Assembly (NCBI GenBank): GCA_963696665.1
Contig: CAVOLE010000008.1
Span: 682,001-746,000 of the forward strand
Direction: 5' to 3'
DNA length: 64,000 nt
DNA from: Roseiarcus sp963696665
Lineage (GTDB): Bacteria; Pseudomonadota; Alphaproteobacteria; Rhizobiales; Beijerinckiaceae
Below are positions 35,307 through 45,922 of the stretch, in pieces. Under the pieces are notes generated by a model. That model made no database searches, had not been told where the DNA came from, and worked only from the letters and a program-made list of their open reading frames with translations. The position numbers and the translations under genes were made by a program. The first letter of the stretch is position 1. Every line of letters starts with the position of its first letter.

Positions 35307-36212
35307 ATGAACGCGAGATCGATGATCTGCGCGAGCGCCATTGCGCTCGCGGGAGGTCTCAGTGTCGGCGCCCCGGCGCATGCCGCGCTTACGCTGATTG
35401 CCGTCGGCGGCGGCGGCGGCGGCGATGGGGCGGCCGGAGGCGGCGGCGGAGGCCTGATCTCCGAATCCGGAACGAGCGGCGGACCCACTGGCGGCGCGGG
35501 AGGGACTGGGGGGCTTGGAGGCGGGGGCGCCGATGGCGGCGGCGGCGCGGGCTGGCTCGGCAATGGCGCCAATGGCTTCAGTGGCAACGGGGGCTTTAGC
35601 GCACCGAACTTCGCCGGTGGCGCCGGCTTCGCTGGCATCGGGAACGGCGGGTTCGGCGGCGGAGGCGGCAGCGGCTTCTTGGGCGGCGGCGGCGGCGGCG
35701 GCTATTCTGGCGGCGGCGCTGGCGGCGCTGGCGGCGGCGGTGGGGGCTCCTACCTCAATCCCGCGCTGCGCGATACGATCGAGACCCCGGATTTCAACGG
35801 CGTACCCGGATTTTCGCCCAGTAACGGCTACGTGATCGTCGGTCTCAAGGTCTTCAATTATACTGGAGCGGTCGTTGAATACACGATCCCGACCACTGGG
35901 TTTTATTATGTGGCCGCGGTCGGCGCACAGGGCGGGCCGGGATTCGTCGGCAGCGGCTACGGGGCCGGCGTCGGGGGCCGCGTTCTTCTGGACGCGGGGA
36001 CCGAACTGGACATCGTGGTTGGCGGAGCGGGGATGAATAACTTCCTCAACTTGTTTAATGGCGGCGGCGGGGGCGGCAGCTTCGTCTGGGATCCCGTCGC
36101 TATTCCCGTCCAGCCCGTCCCCGAGCCATCGACCTGGGCGATGATGTTGCTTGGCTTCGCCGGGCTCGGTTACACGGGCTGGCGCGCGCGGCGGCAGACC
36201 GTTCTGGTCTGA
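35307..36212 (+). CDS. Glycine-rich PEP-CTERM exported protein
   Basis: A 301-residue secreted protein: signal peptide (SMICASAIALAGGLSVGAPAHA), then about 125 residues made largely of glycine with Ala/Ser/Asn (GGGGGGGYSGGGAGGAGG), then two short beta-like blocks (YVIVGLKVFNYTGAVVEYTI; GFYYVAAVGAQGGPGF), and a sorting tail VPEPSTWAMMLLGFAGLGY plus GWRARR. The N-terminal ALTLIAVGGGGGGDGA and the later TGFYYVAAVGAQGGPGFVG look like a repeated glycine-rich fold unit, as in polyglycine-helix domains. It is likely cell-surface or matrix material; no enzymatic motif. Confidence 0.86.
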   Translation: MNARSMICASAIALAGGLSVGAPAHAALTLIAVGGGGGGDGAAGGGGGGLISESGTSGGPTGGAGGTGGLGGGGADGGGGAGWLGNGANGFSGNGGFSAPNFAGGAGFAGIGNGGFGGGGGSGFLGGGGGGGYSGGGAGGAGGGGGGSYLNPALRDTIETPDFNGVPGFSPSNGYVIVGLKVFNYTGAVVEYTIPTTGFYYVAAVGAQGGPGFVGSGYGAGVGGRVLLDAGTELDIVVGGAGMNNFLNLFNGGGGGGSFVWDPVAIPVQPVPEPSTWAMMLLGFAGLGYTGWRARRQTVLV

Positions 36213-36216
36213 ATCA

Positions 36217-36254
36217 AAAAGCCCCGCGTATATGGAAGATCCGCGCGGGGCGAA
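36217..36254 (-). terminator. Intrinsic terminator of rpmB
   Basis: Read on the minus strand, GCCCCGCG...CGCGGGGC is followed by TTTTTG. It lies between the convergent PEP-CTERM gene and rpmB and may also act weakly on the plus-strand transcript. Confidence 0.75.
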
Positions 36255-36286
36255 GCGCGCGCATCGCATGCCGCTTCAACGGAGCC

Positions 36287-36590
36287 TTAGGCGGCTTCGG
36301 CCTTCGTCTCGGCGCGCTTCTTGGCGATTTCGCGCTTGAGCTTGACCGCGTCCTCGGAGAGTTTCGAACTCATGGGCCTTGGTGAGGAAATCGTCGAGGC
36401 CGCCGCGATGCTCGACCGAACGCAAAGCCGCCGCGCTGACGCGTAAGCGGACCGGGCGCTCCAGCATGTCCGAGACCAGCGTGACCTGGACGAGATTGGG
36501 CAAAAAGCGCTTGCGCGTCTTGCGGTTGGAATGGCTGACCTTGTTGCCGGATTGAACGGCCTTGCCCGTCAGCTCGCAGCGGCGTGACAT
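36287..36590 (-). CDS. rpmB: 50S ribosomal protein L28, frameshifted near C-terminus
   Basis: Large-subunit ribosomal protein. MSRRCELTGKAVQSGNKVSH, SNRKTRKRFLPNLVQ and RSVEHRGGLDDFL are the family signature. After HEFE the frame must shift by one base (near 36363) to give LSEDAVKLKREIAKKRAE and end at TAA 36287-36289, about 100 residues. The uncorrected frame reads an Arg-rich tail to 36276. As the gene is normally single copy and near-essential, a sequencing indel is likelier than a mutation. Confidence 0.92.
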
Positions 36591-36776
36591 CGAATGTCCT
36601 TCAGACGAAAAAGTTCAAGCTCGACCGCCAAATAGGAGAGAGGGCCGCTCCAAATAAAGAAGCGTCCCGCCGCCGCATGGCCTGGCTCATGGGATGCGGG
36701 TCTATAGGGGAACGGGTTTTCGGCGTCAAGCTCGCCAAAGCTCGACAGTCAGTCCCGCCGCCTCTATCTTCGACCC

Positions 36777-37624
36777 ATGCAACACGGACAGGCGAGCGTG
36801 ACGGCGCTTGGCGCCGCGGGACACCGGGCGGCGCATCAGGTGCTTGAGCGCGGCTTCGTCTTCGCCGACCCACTAGCGCTTCGTATCCTGGGGCAAGACG
36901 CCGACAACGCCATCGCGCTCGCCAAGGAGCGCCCGGAGCGGCGGTCCTTGCGCCTGTTCATCGCCATGCGCAGCCGGTTCGCCGAGGACTCGGCGCGCCG
37001 GGCAATCGAAAAAGGCGTGCGCCAGATCCTGGTCATGGGCGCGGGCTTCGACACGTTCGCCTATCGTCTCGAGCCGACCCAGGACATGCGCCTCTTCGAG
37101 CTCGATCATCCGGCGACGCAAGCCGAGAAGCGGCGGCGGCTCGCTGACGCGCGGATCGCCGAACCTCAGCATGTCGCCTATGTCGCTCACGATTTCGAGC
37201 GCGGGAGCATGACCGGCGCGCTCGAGGCCGCCGGATTCGATCCGGGCAAGCGGACCTTCGTGCTGTGGCTCGGCGTCACGCCTTATCTAACCGAGGAGGC
37301 GGTGTTCGCGACGCTCGGTGAACTCGCGCGCCTGCCCGGCGGGGCGGAAGTCGTGTTCGACTACGTCAACCCGCGCGACGCAATCGCCGAGGGGAACGCG
37401 CGCAACTTCCATCGCGAGATGGCGGAGAGGGTCGCTGCGAGCGGCGAGCCGTTCCGGGGCTATTTCGACTCCGGCGATCTGCACGCTCGCGCCCGCGAGC
37501 TCGGGTTCTCGCGAGAATTGAGGATCTCGACCGGGCGGCGCTGGTTGAGCGCTATCTCCCGGACTTTCCGGTTCCTCCCCGGCCGGGGCCGGGCGGACAC
37601 GTCGTCCGGATGGCGACGGCGTAG
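36777..37624 (+). CDS. Class I SAM-dependent methyltransferase (LCMT/PPM-like), frameshifted
   Basis: About 282 residues after correction. Seen: ILVMGAGFDTFAYRL (SAM-binding motif I), LFELDHPATQAEKRRRL (acidic ribose contact and family motif), VLWLGVTPYLTEEAV and VVFDYVNPRD. These match the leucine carboxyl methyltransferase-like family of small-molecule methylases common in actinobacteria and alphaproteobacteria. Near 37514 the frame must change so that RELGFSR continues IEDLDRAALVERYLPDF and ends VVRMATA, TAG at 37622-37624. Without that it reads into a palindromic repeat. Substrate unknown. Confidence 0.82.
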
Positions 37625-37654
37625 GGAAAAAATGCATTCGGGCCGAAGCCCGAT

Positions 37655-37745
37655 CGTCATTGCGAGCGAGGCGACGCAATCCAGAGGAACGTAGGCGCGC
37701 CAAGCGACTCCTGGATCGCCACGTCGCTTCGCTCCTCGCGATGAC
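37655..37745. repeat. Palindromic intergenic repeat (GTCATTGCGAGCG...CAATCCAG type)
   Basis: GTCATTGCGAGCGAGGCGACG..CAATCCAGAG pairs with the inverted CTCCTGGAT..CGTCGCTTCGCTCCTCGCGATGAC about 35 bases later. It can fold into a long hairpin between the methyltransferase and ftsH ends. Confidence 0.75.
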
Positions 37746-37776
37746 GATTCCATCAATACGCAGTCTACTCTAGCCA

Positions 37777-37805
37777 AACGAAAGGCCGCGCTCGTTGAGC
37801 GCGGC
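37777..37805 (-). terminator. Intrinsic terminator of ftsH
   Basis: On the minus strand the stem GCCGCGCT/AGCGCGGC with a five-base loop is followed by CTTTCGTTT, 40 bases after the ftsH stop. Confidence 0.7.
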
Positions 37806-37844
37806 GGACGCGACCAACGGTCGCGTCTACATCGCGTCGCGTGT

Positions 37845-39776
<1,932 letters not shown>

Positions 39777-40006
39777 CTTCCCGTCACGGAGCGGCCGCCT
39801 GAGATTTCGCGGACCCTCCCGACCTTACCCCTGCCATTTAAGCGCGCCCGGCCGAATTGCCAAGTGAACTCATATTGTATCAAAATCCAGTGAAGGCCGA
39901 AATTGTTGCTTTTTGGCGGCATGCGGACGGGTCCGCCGGCGCCCCGACGATTTGGCAAAGGTTAAAATTCTATTGAAATCGTTCGGATGTCGGAGCGCTG
40001 AGGACT

Positions 40007-41702
40007 TTACGCCGTCCGTTCTTCGGCCAGGGCCAATTCCTCCATCATGGCCTTGCGCATCAAATATTTTTGCGCCTTTCCGGTGACTGTCATCGGGAAT
40101 GAATCGACGAAGCGCACGTAGCGCGGAACCTTGTAATGGGCAATTCTTTCCCGGCAAAAGGCGATGACCTCGGCTTCGTTCAGGGCAGAACACTCGCGGC
40201 GGCGAATCCACACGCAAAGCTCCTCGCCATAGCGGGGATCGGGAACGCCGAAGGCCTGGACCTCGGCTACCGCGGGATGGGTAAACAGGAATTCCTCGAC
40301 TTCGCGCGGGTAGATGTTCTCGCCGCCGCGAATGATCATGTCCTTCAGACGCCCAACAATATTGCAATAACCTTCCTCATCGATTGTCGCGAGATCCCCG
40401 GTATGCATGAATCGGGCCTCGTCGATCGAAGCTGACGTCGCCGCGAGATCATCCCAGTAGCCGCGCATTACGCTATAGCCGCGGGTGAGCAACTCGCCCG
40501 GCACGCCTGGCGGAACGAATTCGGCCCTCGCCGTCGATAATCTTGACTTCGAGATGCGGCTGGATGCGCCCGACCGTCGAGACGCGCCGCTCGAGCGGGT
40601 CGTTATAGGCGCTCTGGAAGCTGACCGGGCTCGTCTCCGTCATGCCGTAGGCGATGGTCACTTCGCTCATATGCATTGCGCTGACCACTTTTCGCATGAC
40701 CTCGACCGGACAGGGCGAGCCAGCCATGATCCCGGTGCGCAAGCTCTTGAGGTCGAAGCGCGCGAATTCGGGATGTTCGAGCATGGCGATGAACATCGTG
40801 GGGACGCCGTGCAGGGCGGTGCATCGCTCAGCTTCAACCGCTTCCAGCGTCGCGAGGGGATCGAAGCCTTCCGCCGGGCTCACCATGCAGGCGCCGTGGG
40901 TGACGCAGGCGAGATTGCCCAGCACCATGCCGAAGCAATGATAGTAAGGCACCGGAATGCACAGGCGATCGTCGGCGGTGAGGCGCATGGCCTCGCCGAT
41001 GAAATAGCCATTGTTGAGAATATTGTGATGGGTCAGCGTCGCGCCCTTCGGCGCGCCTGTCGTTCCCGATGTGAACTGGATGTTGATGGGGTCGTCGAAC
41101 TGAAGCGACGCTTCAAAGGCCATGAGTTCGGCGCGCTCGCTCGCGCTCGCCGGCTTCGCGACCTCATTGAAGTTGAGCATGCCCGGCGACTTGTCCGTCC
41201 TCAAGCGGATGACGAACTCGAGCTTGGGCAGGCGCTCGGAGCGGAGCTTGCCGGCCTCCGCGGCGTCGATCTCGGGCGCGCAGGTCCTCAGCGAAGCGAA
41301 ATAGTCGTTGTTCTTGTGGCCAGCGCTCAGGATCAACGCCCGGCAGCCGGATTTCTTCATCGCATAATCGAATTCATGGGCCCGGTAGGCGGGATTGATG
41401 TTGACGAGAATGAGCCCGGCGAGCGCGGTGCCGAATTGCGCCAGAACCCATTCGCTGACATTGGCCGACCAGATGCCGACCCGATCGCCCTTTTCGAGGC
41501 CAAGTTTGCGTAAGCCCACGGCCAAGTCTTCCGACCGCCGCAAGAGGTCGGCATAGGTCCACCGCACGCCCTGATGGCGCGTGATTTGCGCCAACCGCTC
41601 CGGCCCCTCCGCCGTGATGCGCCGCAGGTTTTGGCCGATCGTTTCGCCGATCAGAGGGGTCGAGGAGGCGCCGTGGACGTAAGATTGCGTGATCGGCGCC
41701 AT
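40007..41702 (-). CDS. AMP-binding fatty-acyl-CoA synthetase-like enzyme, frameshifted
   Basis: ANL-superfamily ligase that activates a carboxylic acid via the acyl-adenylate to its CoA thioester. Seen: P-loop FTSGTTGAPKGATLTHHN, GVPTMFIAML, AYGMTETSPVSFQ, and after the break the hinge region HTGDLATIDEEGYCNIVGRLKDM, RGGENIYPREVEE and catalytic Lys in TVTGKAQKYLMRK. Near 40518 one extra base breaks DGEGRI from VPPGVPGELLTRGYS. Corrected length about 564, matching AMP-binding proteins of the FadD/FCS_AMP type. The substrate acid is not deducible. Confidence 0.9.
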
Positions 41703-41773
41703 TTTCTCTCCCTTTTTGGCGTTTGGCCTTTGTCTTTGGACCGTTGCATTATGGCAAGACGGTCGACTGTGAT

Positions 41774-41868
41774 CCAGATCACAATTTGCGTAAGAAAGCC
41801 GCCGGCTTTTGGCTCAATATGCGCCATGCCCCGATCATGCCCAGCCCCATCGGGAACGCAAGGACGTC
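41774..41868 (-). repeat. Partial copy of a permease gene 3' end
   Basis: This segment matches the 3' end of the permease gene at 43138-43232 in the same orientation, about 67 of 75 bases, with a 32-bp identical core (41817-41848). Read from 41850 it encodes MGLGMIGAWRILSQKPAAFL..., ending at TGA 41779-41781, against the permease tail GLGMIGAWRILSQKPAAYLREL. It is a remnant, not a gene. Together with the intact gene it brackets the SDR/HxlR pair. Confidence 0.85.
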
Positions 41869-41902
41869 GGCGCCTACGAGCGCTGATGCCCTCGGCTCGC
41901 CG

Positions 41903-42655
41903 TCAGACTTGCGCGAGGCCGCCGTCGACGAACATTTCGCTGCCGGCCATGAAGCCGCTTTCGTCCGAAGCCAGGAAGAGAGCAGCCGCTGCGATCTCGT
42001 CCGGATCGGCCAACCGCCCGAGAGGCGTCTGGGCCTTGAGGCCGGCGAGGACCGCGTCGGGCTGGCCCGTGCTCTTCGCCACGCCATCGATGAGGCCCGG
42101 CGTGGCGGTCGCTCCCGGCGACAGGACGTTCACGCGGATGCCCGACCCTTTGAGGTCGAGGGTCCAGCTTCGGGCGAAATTCCGGATCGCTGCTTTTGTC
42201 GAGCTGTAGACGCTGAAGGCCGGCGTTCCCGTCGCGCCCGTCGTCGAACCGGTGAGAATGATCGATCCGCCGGAAGTCATGAGCGGCAACGCCTTTTGCA
42301 CGGTAAAGAGGGTTCCCTTCACATTGATGTCGAAAACTCGGTCAAAGGCCGCCTCGGTGATCCCGCCCAAAGGCTCCACCGCGCCGATGCCTGCGTTGGC
42401 GAACACGATATCGAGGCGGCCATGACCCGAGCGAACGGCTGAATACAGCCGATCGAGATCGCCAAGATCGGAGATGTCGCCCTGCACGGCCGTCACGTGG
42501 CTGCCGATCCGTTGAACCGCCTTGTCCAACTCGTCCTGACGGCGCCCTGTGATGTAGACATAGGCGCCCTCGGCGACGAAGCGCCGCGCCGCCGCCAGAC
42601 CAATGCCGCTGTTCGCGCCGGTGATGACGGCGATCTTCTCTTCAAGCCTGCCCAT
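41903..42655 (-). CDS. SDR-family oxidoreductase
   Basis: A 250-residue classical short-chain dehydrogenase. Seen: ITGANSGIG; GRRQDEL suggesting NADP; NAGIGAVEP; Ser in TGSTTGATG; the active-site pair in YSSTKAA; and a late PGATATPG. The C-terminal LASDESGFMAGSEMFVDGG is the usual final motif. Start at ATG 42655. It diverges from an HxlR regulator over a 59-bp gap that holds an inverted repeat; such SDR/HxlR pairs are usually regulator and target, often for quinone or aldehyde stress. Confidence 0.87.
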   Translation of the reverse strand: MGRLEEKIAVITGANSGIGLAAARRFVAEGAYVYITGRRQDELDKAVQRIGSHVTAVQGDISDLGDLDRLYSAVRSGHGRLDIVFANAGIGAVEPLGGITEAAFDRVFDINVKGTLFTVQKALPLMTSGGSIILTGSTTGATGTPAFSVYSSTKAAIRNFARSWTLDLKGSGIRVNVLSPGATATPGLIDGVAKSTGQPDAVLAGLKAQTPLGRLADPDEIAAAALFLASDESGFMAGSEMFVDGGLAQV

Positions 42656-42669
42656 GGAATCCTCACGGA

Positions 42670-42686
42670 GTGACAACATGGGTCAC
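42670..42686. promoter_or_regulatory. Candidate HxlR operator between divergent SDR and hxlR
   Basis: GTGAC and GTCAC are separated by seven bases in the short divergent promoter region. It is well placed for an HxlR dimer controlling both genes. Confidence 0.5.
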
Positions 42687-42753
42687 CTAGGGGCTTGCAT
42701 TTATTTCTTCCAGTATGCACCTTTTGGTAAGTAGCTACGAAAGAGCGGCTGAC

Positions 42754-43116
42754 ATGAAGAATCGCGCGCTGACTTGCGGCTTGGACGCCGCTCTGTTTGT
42801 GCTCGGCGGCAAATGGAAACCGTTGATCCTGTTCCATCTGGCGCATAAAGCCCGTCGCTACGGCGACTTGAAACGGGCGGTCGGGAACGTCAGCGACAAG
42901 GTGCTCATCCAGCAGCTCAAGGAGTTGCATGCCGACGGCATCATCGATCGCGTAGATTTTGGTGAGATCCCGCCGAAGGTCGAATACTCCGTTACGGGCT
43001 TCGGGCGAACCCTTGGAAAGGCGTTGATTCCGCTATGCGAGTGGGGAACGCAATACATAACCGAGGTCGAGGCCATCGCCGCGCGGCGGGAGCCTCGGCA
43101 GCCATATGCTGAATAG
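42754..43116 (+). CDS. HxlR-family transcriptional regulator
   Basis: Winged-helix regulator of the HxlR/DUF24 type. MKNRALTCGLDAALFVLGGKWKPLILFHL carries the conserved redox-type Cys and the GGKWKPLIL helix; DKVLIQQLKELHADGII is the recognition region; PKVEYSVTGFGRTLGKALIPL is the wing and final helix. The start is put at ATG 42754 (120 residues, AAGAGCGG upstream); an in-frame ATG at 42715 without a ribosome site would add 13 residues. Divergent from the SDR, its likely target. Confidence 0.85.
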   Translation: MKNRALTCGLDAALFVLGGKWKPLILFHLAHKARRYGDLKRAVGNVSDKVLIQQLKELHADGIIDRVDFGEIPPKVEYSVTGFGRTLGKALIPLCEWGTQYITEVEAIAARREPRQPYAE

Positions 43117-43143
43117 ACTTGGGCTGCCGGCTTCTCCTCCAGA

Positions 43144-45720
43144 TCACAATTCGCGCAGGTAGGCGGCGGGCTTTTGGCTTAATATGCGCCATGCCCCGAT
43201 CATGCCCAGCCCGACGGTGATCGCAAGGCCTCCGGCGGCCGCGGCGAGCGCCGCACGCCAGTCGAAGACGAAATCCAACTCCATCATGCGCGTGGCGACC
43301 CAATAAGCGGCGATCGTCCCCGCCGCGACGCCGAACGCGGCGGTCGCCAGTCCTAGAAGCGCGTATTCGATCAGGAACATCGTCGTGAGGCGCCAGCGCG
43401 TCGCGCCGAGGATCTTGAGAATCGTCGCGTCCGCGAGACGGGCGCGCCGGTTGGCGGCGAGCGCGCCGGCGAGCACCAGGACGGAGGTGGTGAGCGCCAC
43501 CCCAGTCGCGGCGCGAATGGCGAGCGCGAGCTTCATGACCAGCGTTTCGACATTCTCCATGGCTTCGCGCACCCGGACGCTCGCGACGTCGGGGAACTCA
43601 TGCGCCACGCCGCGCATGAGCTTAAGCTCGGCGTCCGCCGAAGCCGATGGGAGCGAAGCCGAAACGAGTTCAGTGTACGGCGCGCCCTTCAGCGCATTGG
43701 GCGAATAGACCAGGACGAAATTGATGGCGAAGCTCTTCCAATTCACTTTGCGCAGGTTCGCCAGCTTCGCCGAGATGTCGCGTCCGAGCACGTTGACCAC
43801 GACGGTGTCGCCGACATGGAGACCGAGGCCCTCCGCCACCTCCTTCTCCATCGACACGAGCGGCGGGCCGGAATAGTCGGCGGGCCACCATGTCCCCGCC
43901 ACGACCTCGGACCCCTCCGGCGGCCTCTCGGCGAAAGTAACGCCGCGATCGCCTTCCAGCGCCCAGGCGACCTTGTCGCTTGGCTTGACCTGTTCCACGG
44001 GTCGGCCGCCAAGCCGTACGAAACGGCCGCGCATCATCGGCGTCTCGCTGATCTTGACGCCCGGCGCCTCGCGTTTCACGAAATCGACGAAGGAGCCCGC
44101 GTCGGCGCCCCGCACATCGAGGAAGAAGAAGCTCGGCGTCACGCCAGGCTCGGAATGGCGCAATTCAGCGCGCATGTTGGCGTCGACCAGCGTGAGCGCG
44201 ACGAGGGCCGTAAGGCCTAGGCCAAGCGACAACACGACGGAGGGGGTGAGCGCGCCCGGCCTATGGATCGCGGCAAGCGCCATGCGCCATTCAACGAAGC
44301 GCGGCGAAGGCGCCCGGCGCGCGAGGTAAGCAACGCCAAAGGCGACGACACGGAGCGCGAGAAACGCCACGACTGTGGAGCCGGCCACCATGGCGGCGAC
44401 CGATCGCTGCGGGCTCGTAAGGACGGCGAGCGCGACCAGCGCCGCGCCGGCGAGCGCCGCGCCGATGAGGTAGCGCTTGCGCGGCCAGCCCCGCCGTTCC
44501 TCGATCATGTCGCGGATGAGGGTGGTCACGGGCAGATCGTGCGCTCGCCCGAGCGGTGCGATCGAGAAGGCGAGCGCGGTCAAGAGGCCATAGATCAATC
44601 CGAGGCCAATGACGCTCACCGAAATCGAGGGCGCGAGCGGGATCGGCAGCAAGGATCCGAATAGCCAATTGACGGCGAACGGGATCGCCGAGCCAAGAGC
44701 CGCGCCGGCGAGCGCGCCGATCAGCGCGACGATTGCGAACTCGATGAGGGCGAGGGCGACGACGCCCGATCCGGTGGCTCCGATCGCCTTGAGAATGGCG
44801 AGCGTCGCGCGCTTGCGCTCGACAAAGCCCTGCGCGGCGTTGGCCACGCCGACCCCGCCGACGACCAGCGACAGCAGGCCGGCCAGCGCGAGAAACTCGG
44901 CGAAACGGTCGAGATCGCGGCTGAAGTCCGGGGAAATGGCGAGACGCGAGCGAGCGTCCCAGCCGGCCTGCGGGAACGTCCGTTTCGCCTCATCCATGAA
45001 AGCCTGGACGGCGGCGTTGTCCGGCTCGCCGCCAGGTCCGCCCATGACAACGCGTGTCGTCCATCTGACCAGCGAGCCGGGCTGCACCAGCTTCGTCGCG
45101 TCAAGCGCGGCTTGCGACATGAGCACGCGGGGCCCGAGGCCAACGCCGGTCGCCAGCCGATCGGGTTCGCTGACGAGGAGGGTCCGGATGGCGAAACTCG
45201 CTTCGCCGATGCGAATGACGTCGCCGAGCTTGAGGTTGAGACGAGCGAGCAGCGCCTCTTCCACTGCGGCGCCGAACACGCCGTCTTTTTCGCGGAGCGC
45301 GTCCTCAAGCGACATGGGCGGCGCGAAGACCGCCGCGCCAAGGGTCGGCCAGGACGGCTCCACAGCCTTGATTTCGATCAGCGCGGCGTCGCCGTTCGCC
45401 GGTCTCGCCATGCCGCGCGCAGTCGCAATCGTGGACAGCGAGCCATGCGCTTCGAGAAAGCGCCGCTCGTCGGCGGAAAGGCGGCGATGGATGAGCGAGA
45501 ACGACGCATCGCCGCCGAGGATCACCCGCCCCTCGCGCCCCATGCCGTCGTTGAGCGCGCGCGCCAGGCTTTCCACGCCGACGATCGCCGCCACGCCGAG
45601 CGCGATGCAGAGAAGAAAGATCCACAAGCCCTTGAGGCCGCCGCGCAAATCGCGCAAGGCGAAGCGCAACGCCGGCGTGCGGCCTGGCCGTGGAATGAGC
45701 CCTGTCGCAGGCGCGTTCAC
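43144..45720 (-). CDS. ybbP: ABC transporter permease, YbbP-type (FtsX superfamily)
   Basis: An 858-residue inner-membrane permease with two FtsX-like halves: first membrane helix after the N-terminal basic segment (LKGLWIFLLCIALGVAAIVGVESLA), a MacB-type periplasmic domain, three helices near 260-390, a second periplasmic domain, and three C-terminal helices ending GLAITVGLGMIGAWRILSQK. The GTG start leaves 202 bp of repeat sequence before the ATPase gene. By order with ybbA and a divergent esterase it matches the E. coli ybbA-ybbP/tesA arrangement. Transport substrate is not established. Confidence 0.88.
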   Translation of the reverse strand: MNAPATGLIPRPGRTPALRFALRDLRGGLKGLWIFLLCIALGVAAIVGVESLARALNDGMGREGRVILGGDASFSLIHRRLSADERRFLEAHGSLSTIATARGMARPANGDAALIEIKAVEPSWPTLGAAVFAPPMSLEDALREKDGVFGAAVEEALLARLNLKLGDVIRIGEASFAIRTLLVSEPDRLATGVGLGPRVLMSQAALDATKLVQPGSLVRWTTRVVMGGPGGEPDNAAVQAFMDEAKRTFPQAGWDARSRLAISPDFSRDLDRFAEFLALAGLLSLVVGGVGVANAAQGFVERKRATLAILKAIGATGSGVVALALIEFAIVALIGALAGAALGSAIPFAVNWLFGSLLPIPLAPSISVSVIGLGLIYGLLTALAFSIAPLGRAHDLPVTTLIRDMIEERRGWPRKRYLIGAALAGAALVALAVLTSPQRSVAAMVAGSTVVAFLALRVVAFGVAYLARRAPSPRFVEWRMALAAIHRPGALTPSVVLSLGLGLTALVALTLVDANMRAELRHSEPGVTPSFFFLDVRGADAGSFVDFVKREAPGVKISETPMMRGRFVRLGGRPVEQVKPSDKVAWALEGDRGVTFAERPPEGSEVVAGTWWPADYSGPPLVSMEKEVAEGLGLHVGDTVVVNVLGRDISAKLANLRKVNWKSFAINFVLVYSPNALKGAPYTELVSASLPSASADAELKLMRGVAHEFPDVASVRVREAMENVETLVMKLALAIRAATGVALTTSVLVLAGALAANRRARLADATILKILGATRWRLTTMFLIEYALLGLATAAFGVAAGTIAAYWVATRMMELDFVFDWRAALAAAAGGLAITVGLGMIGAWRILSQKPAAYLREL

Positions 45721-45922
45721 GATTCCCTTCTCCCTCGGGGAGACGGTGGCCAGAACTCCCTTCTGCCCCCGGGAGGAGGTGGCGGTCGAAGCCCGCCGGA
45801 TGAGGGCCCCCCATCGGAGCCGCGAGCATGCCTGGCGGGCGAACCCTTACCCCCGGCCCCTCTCCCGTTGGAGAGGGGGGCACACGGCCGCCCCAACGTA
45901 TCATCGACGGCCGCGCAACGGC
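45721..45922. repeat. Cluster of palindromic intergenic repeats between ybbP and ybbA
   Basis: Three units: CCCTTCTCCCTCGGGGAGACGG, CTCCCTTCTGCCCCCGGGAGGAGG and CCCCTCTCCCGTTGGAGAGGGG. They match units near 22135, 25030, 49805-49910 and 63470-63565. They separate two genes that should be one operon. Confidence 0.7.
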
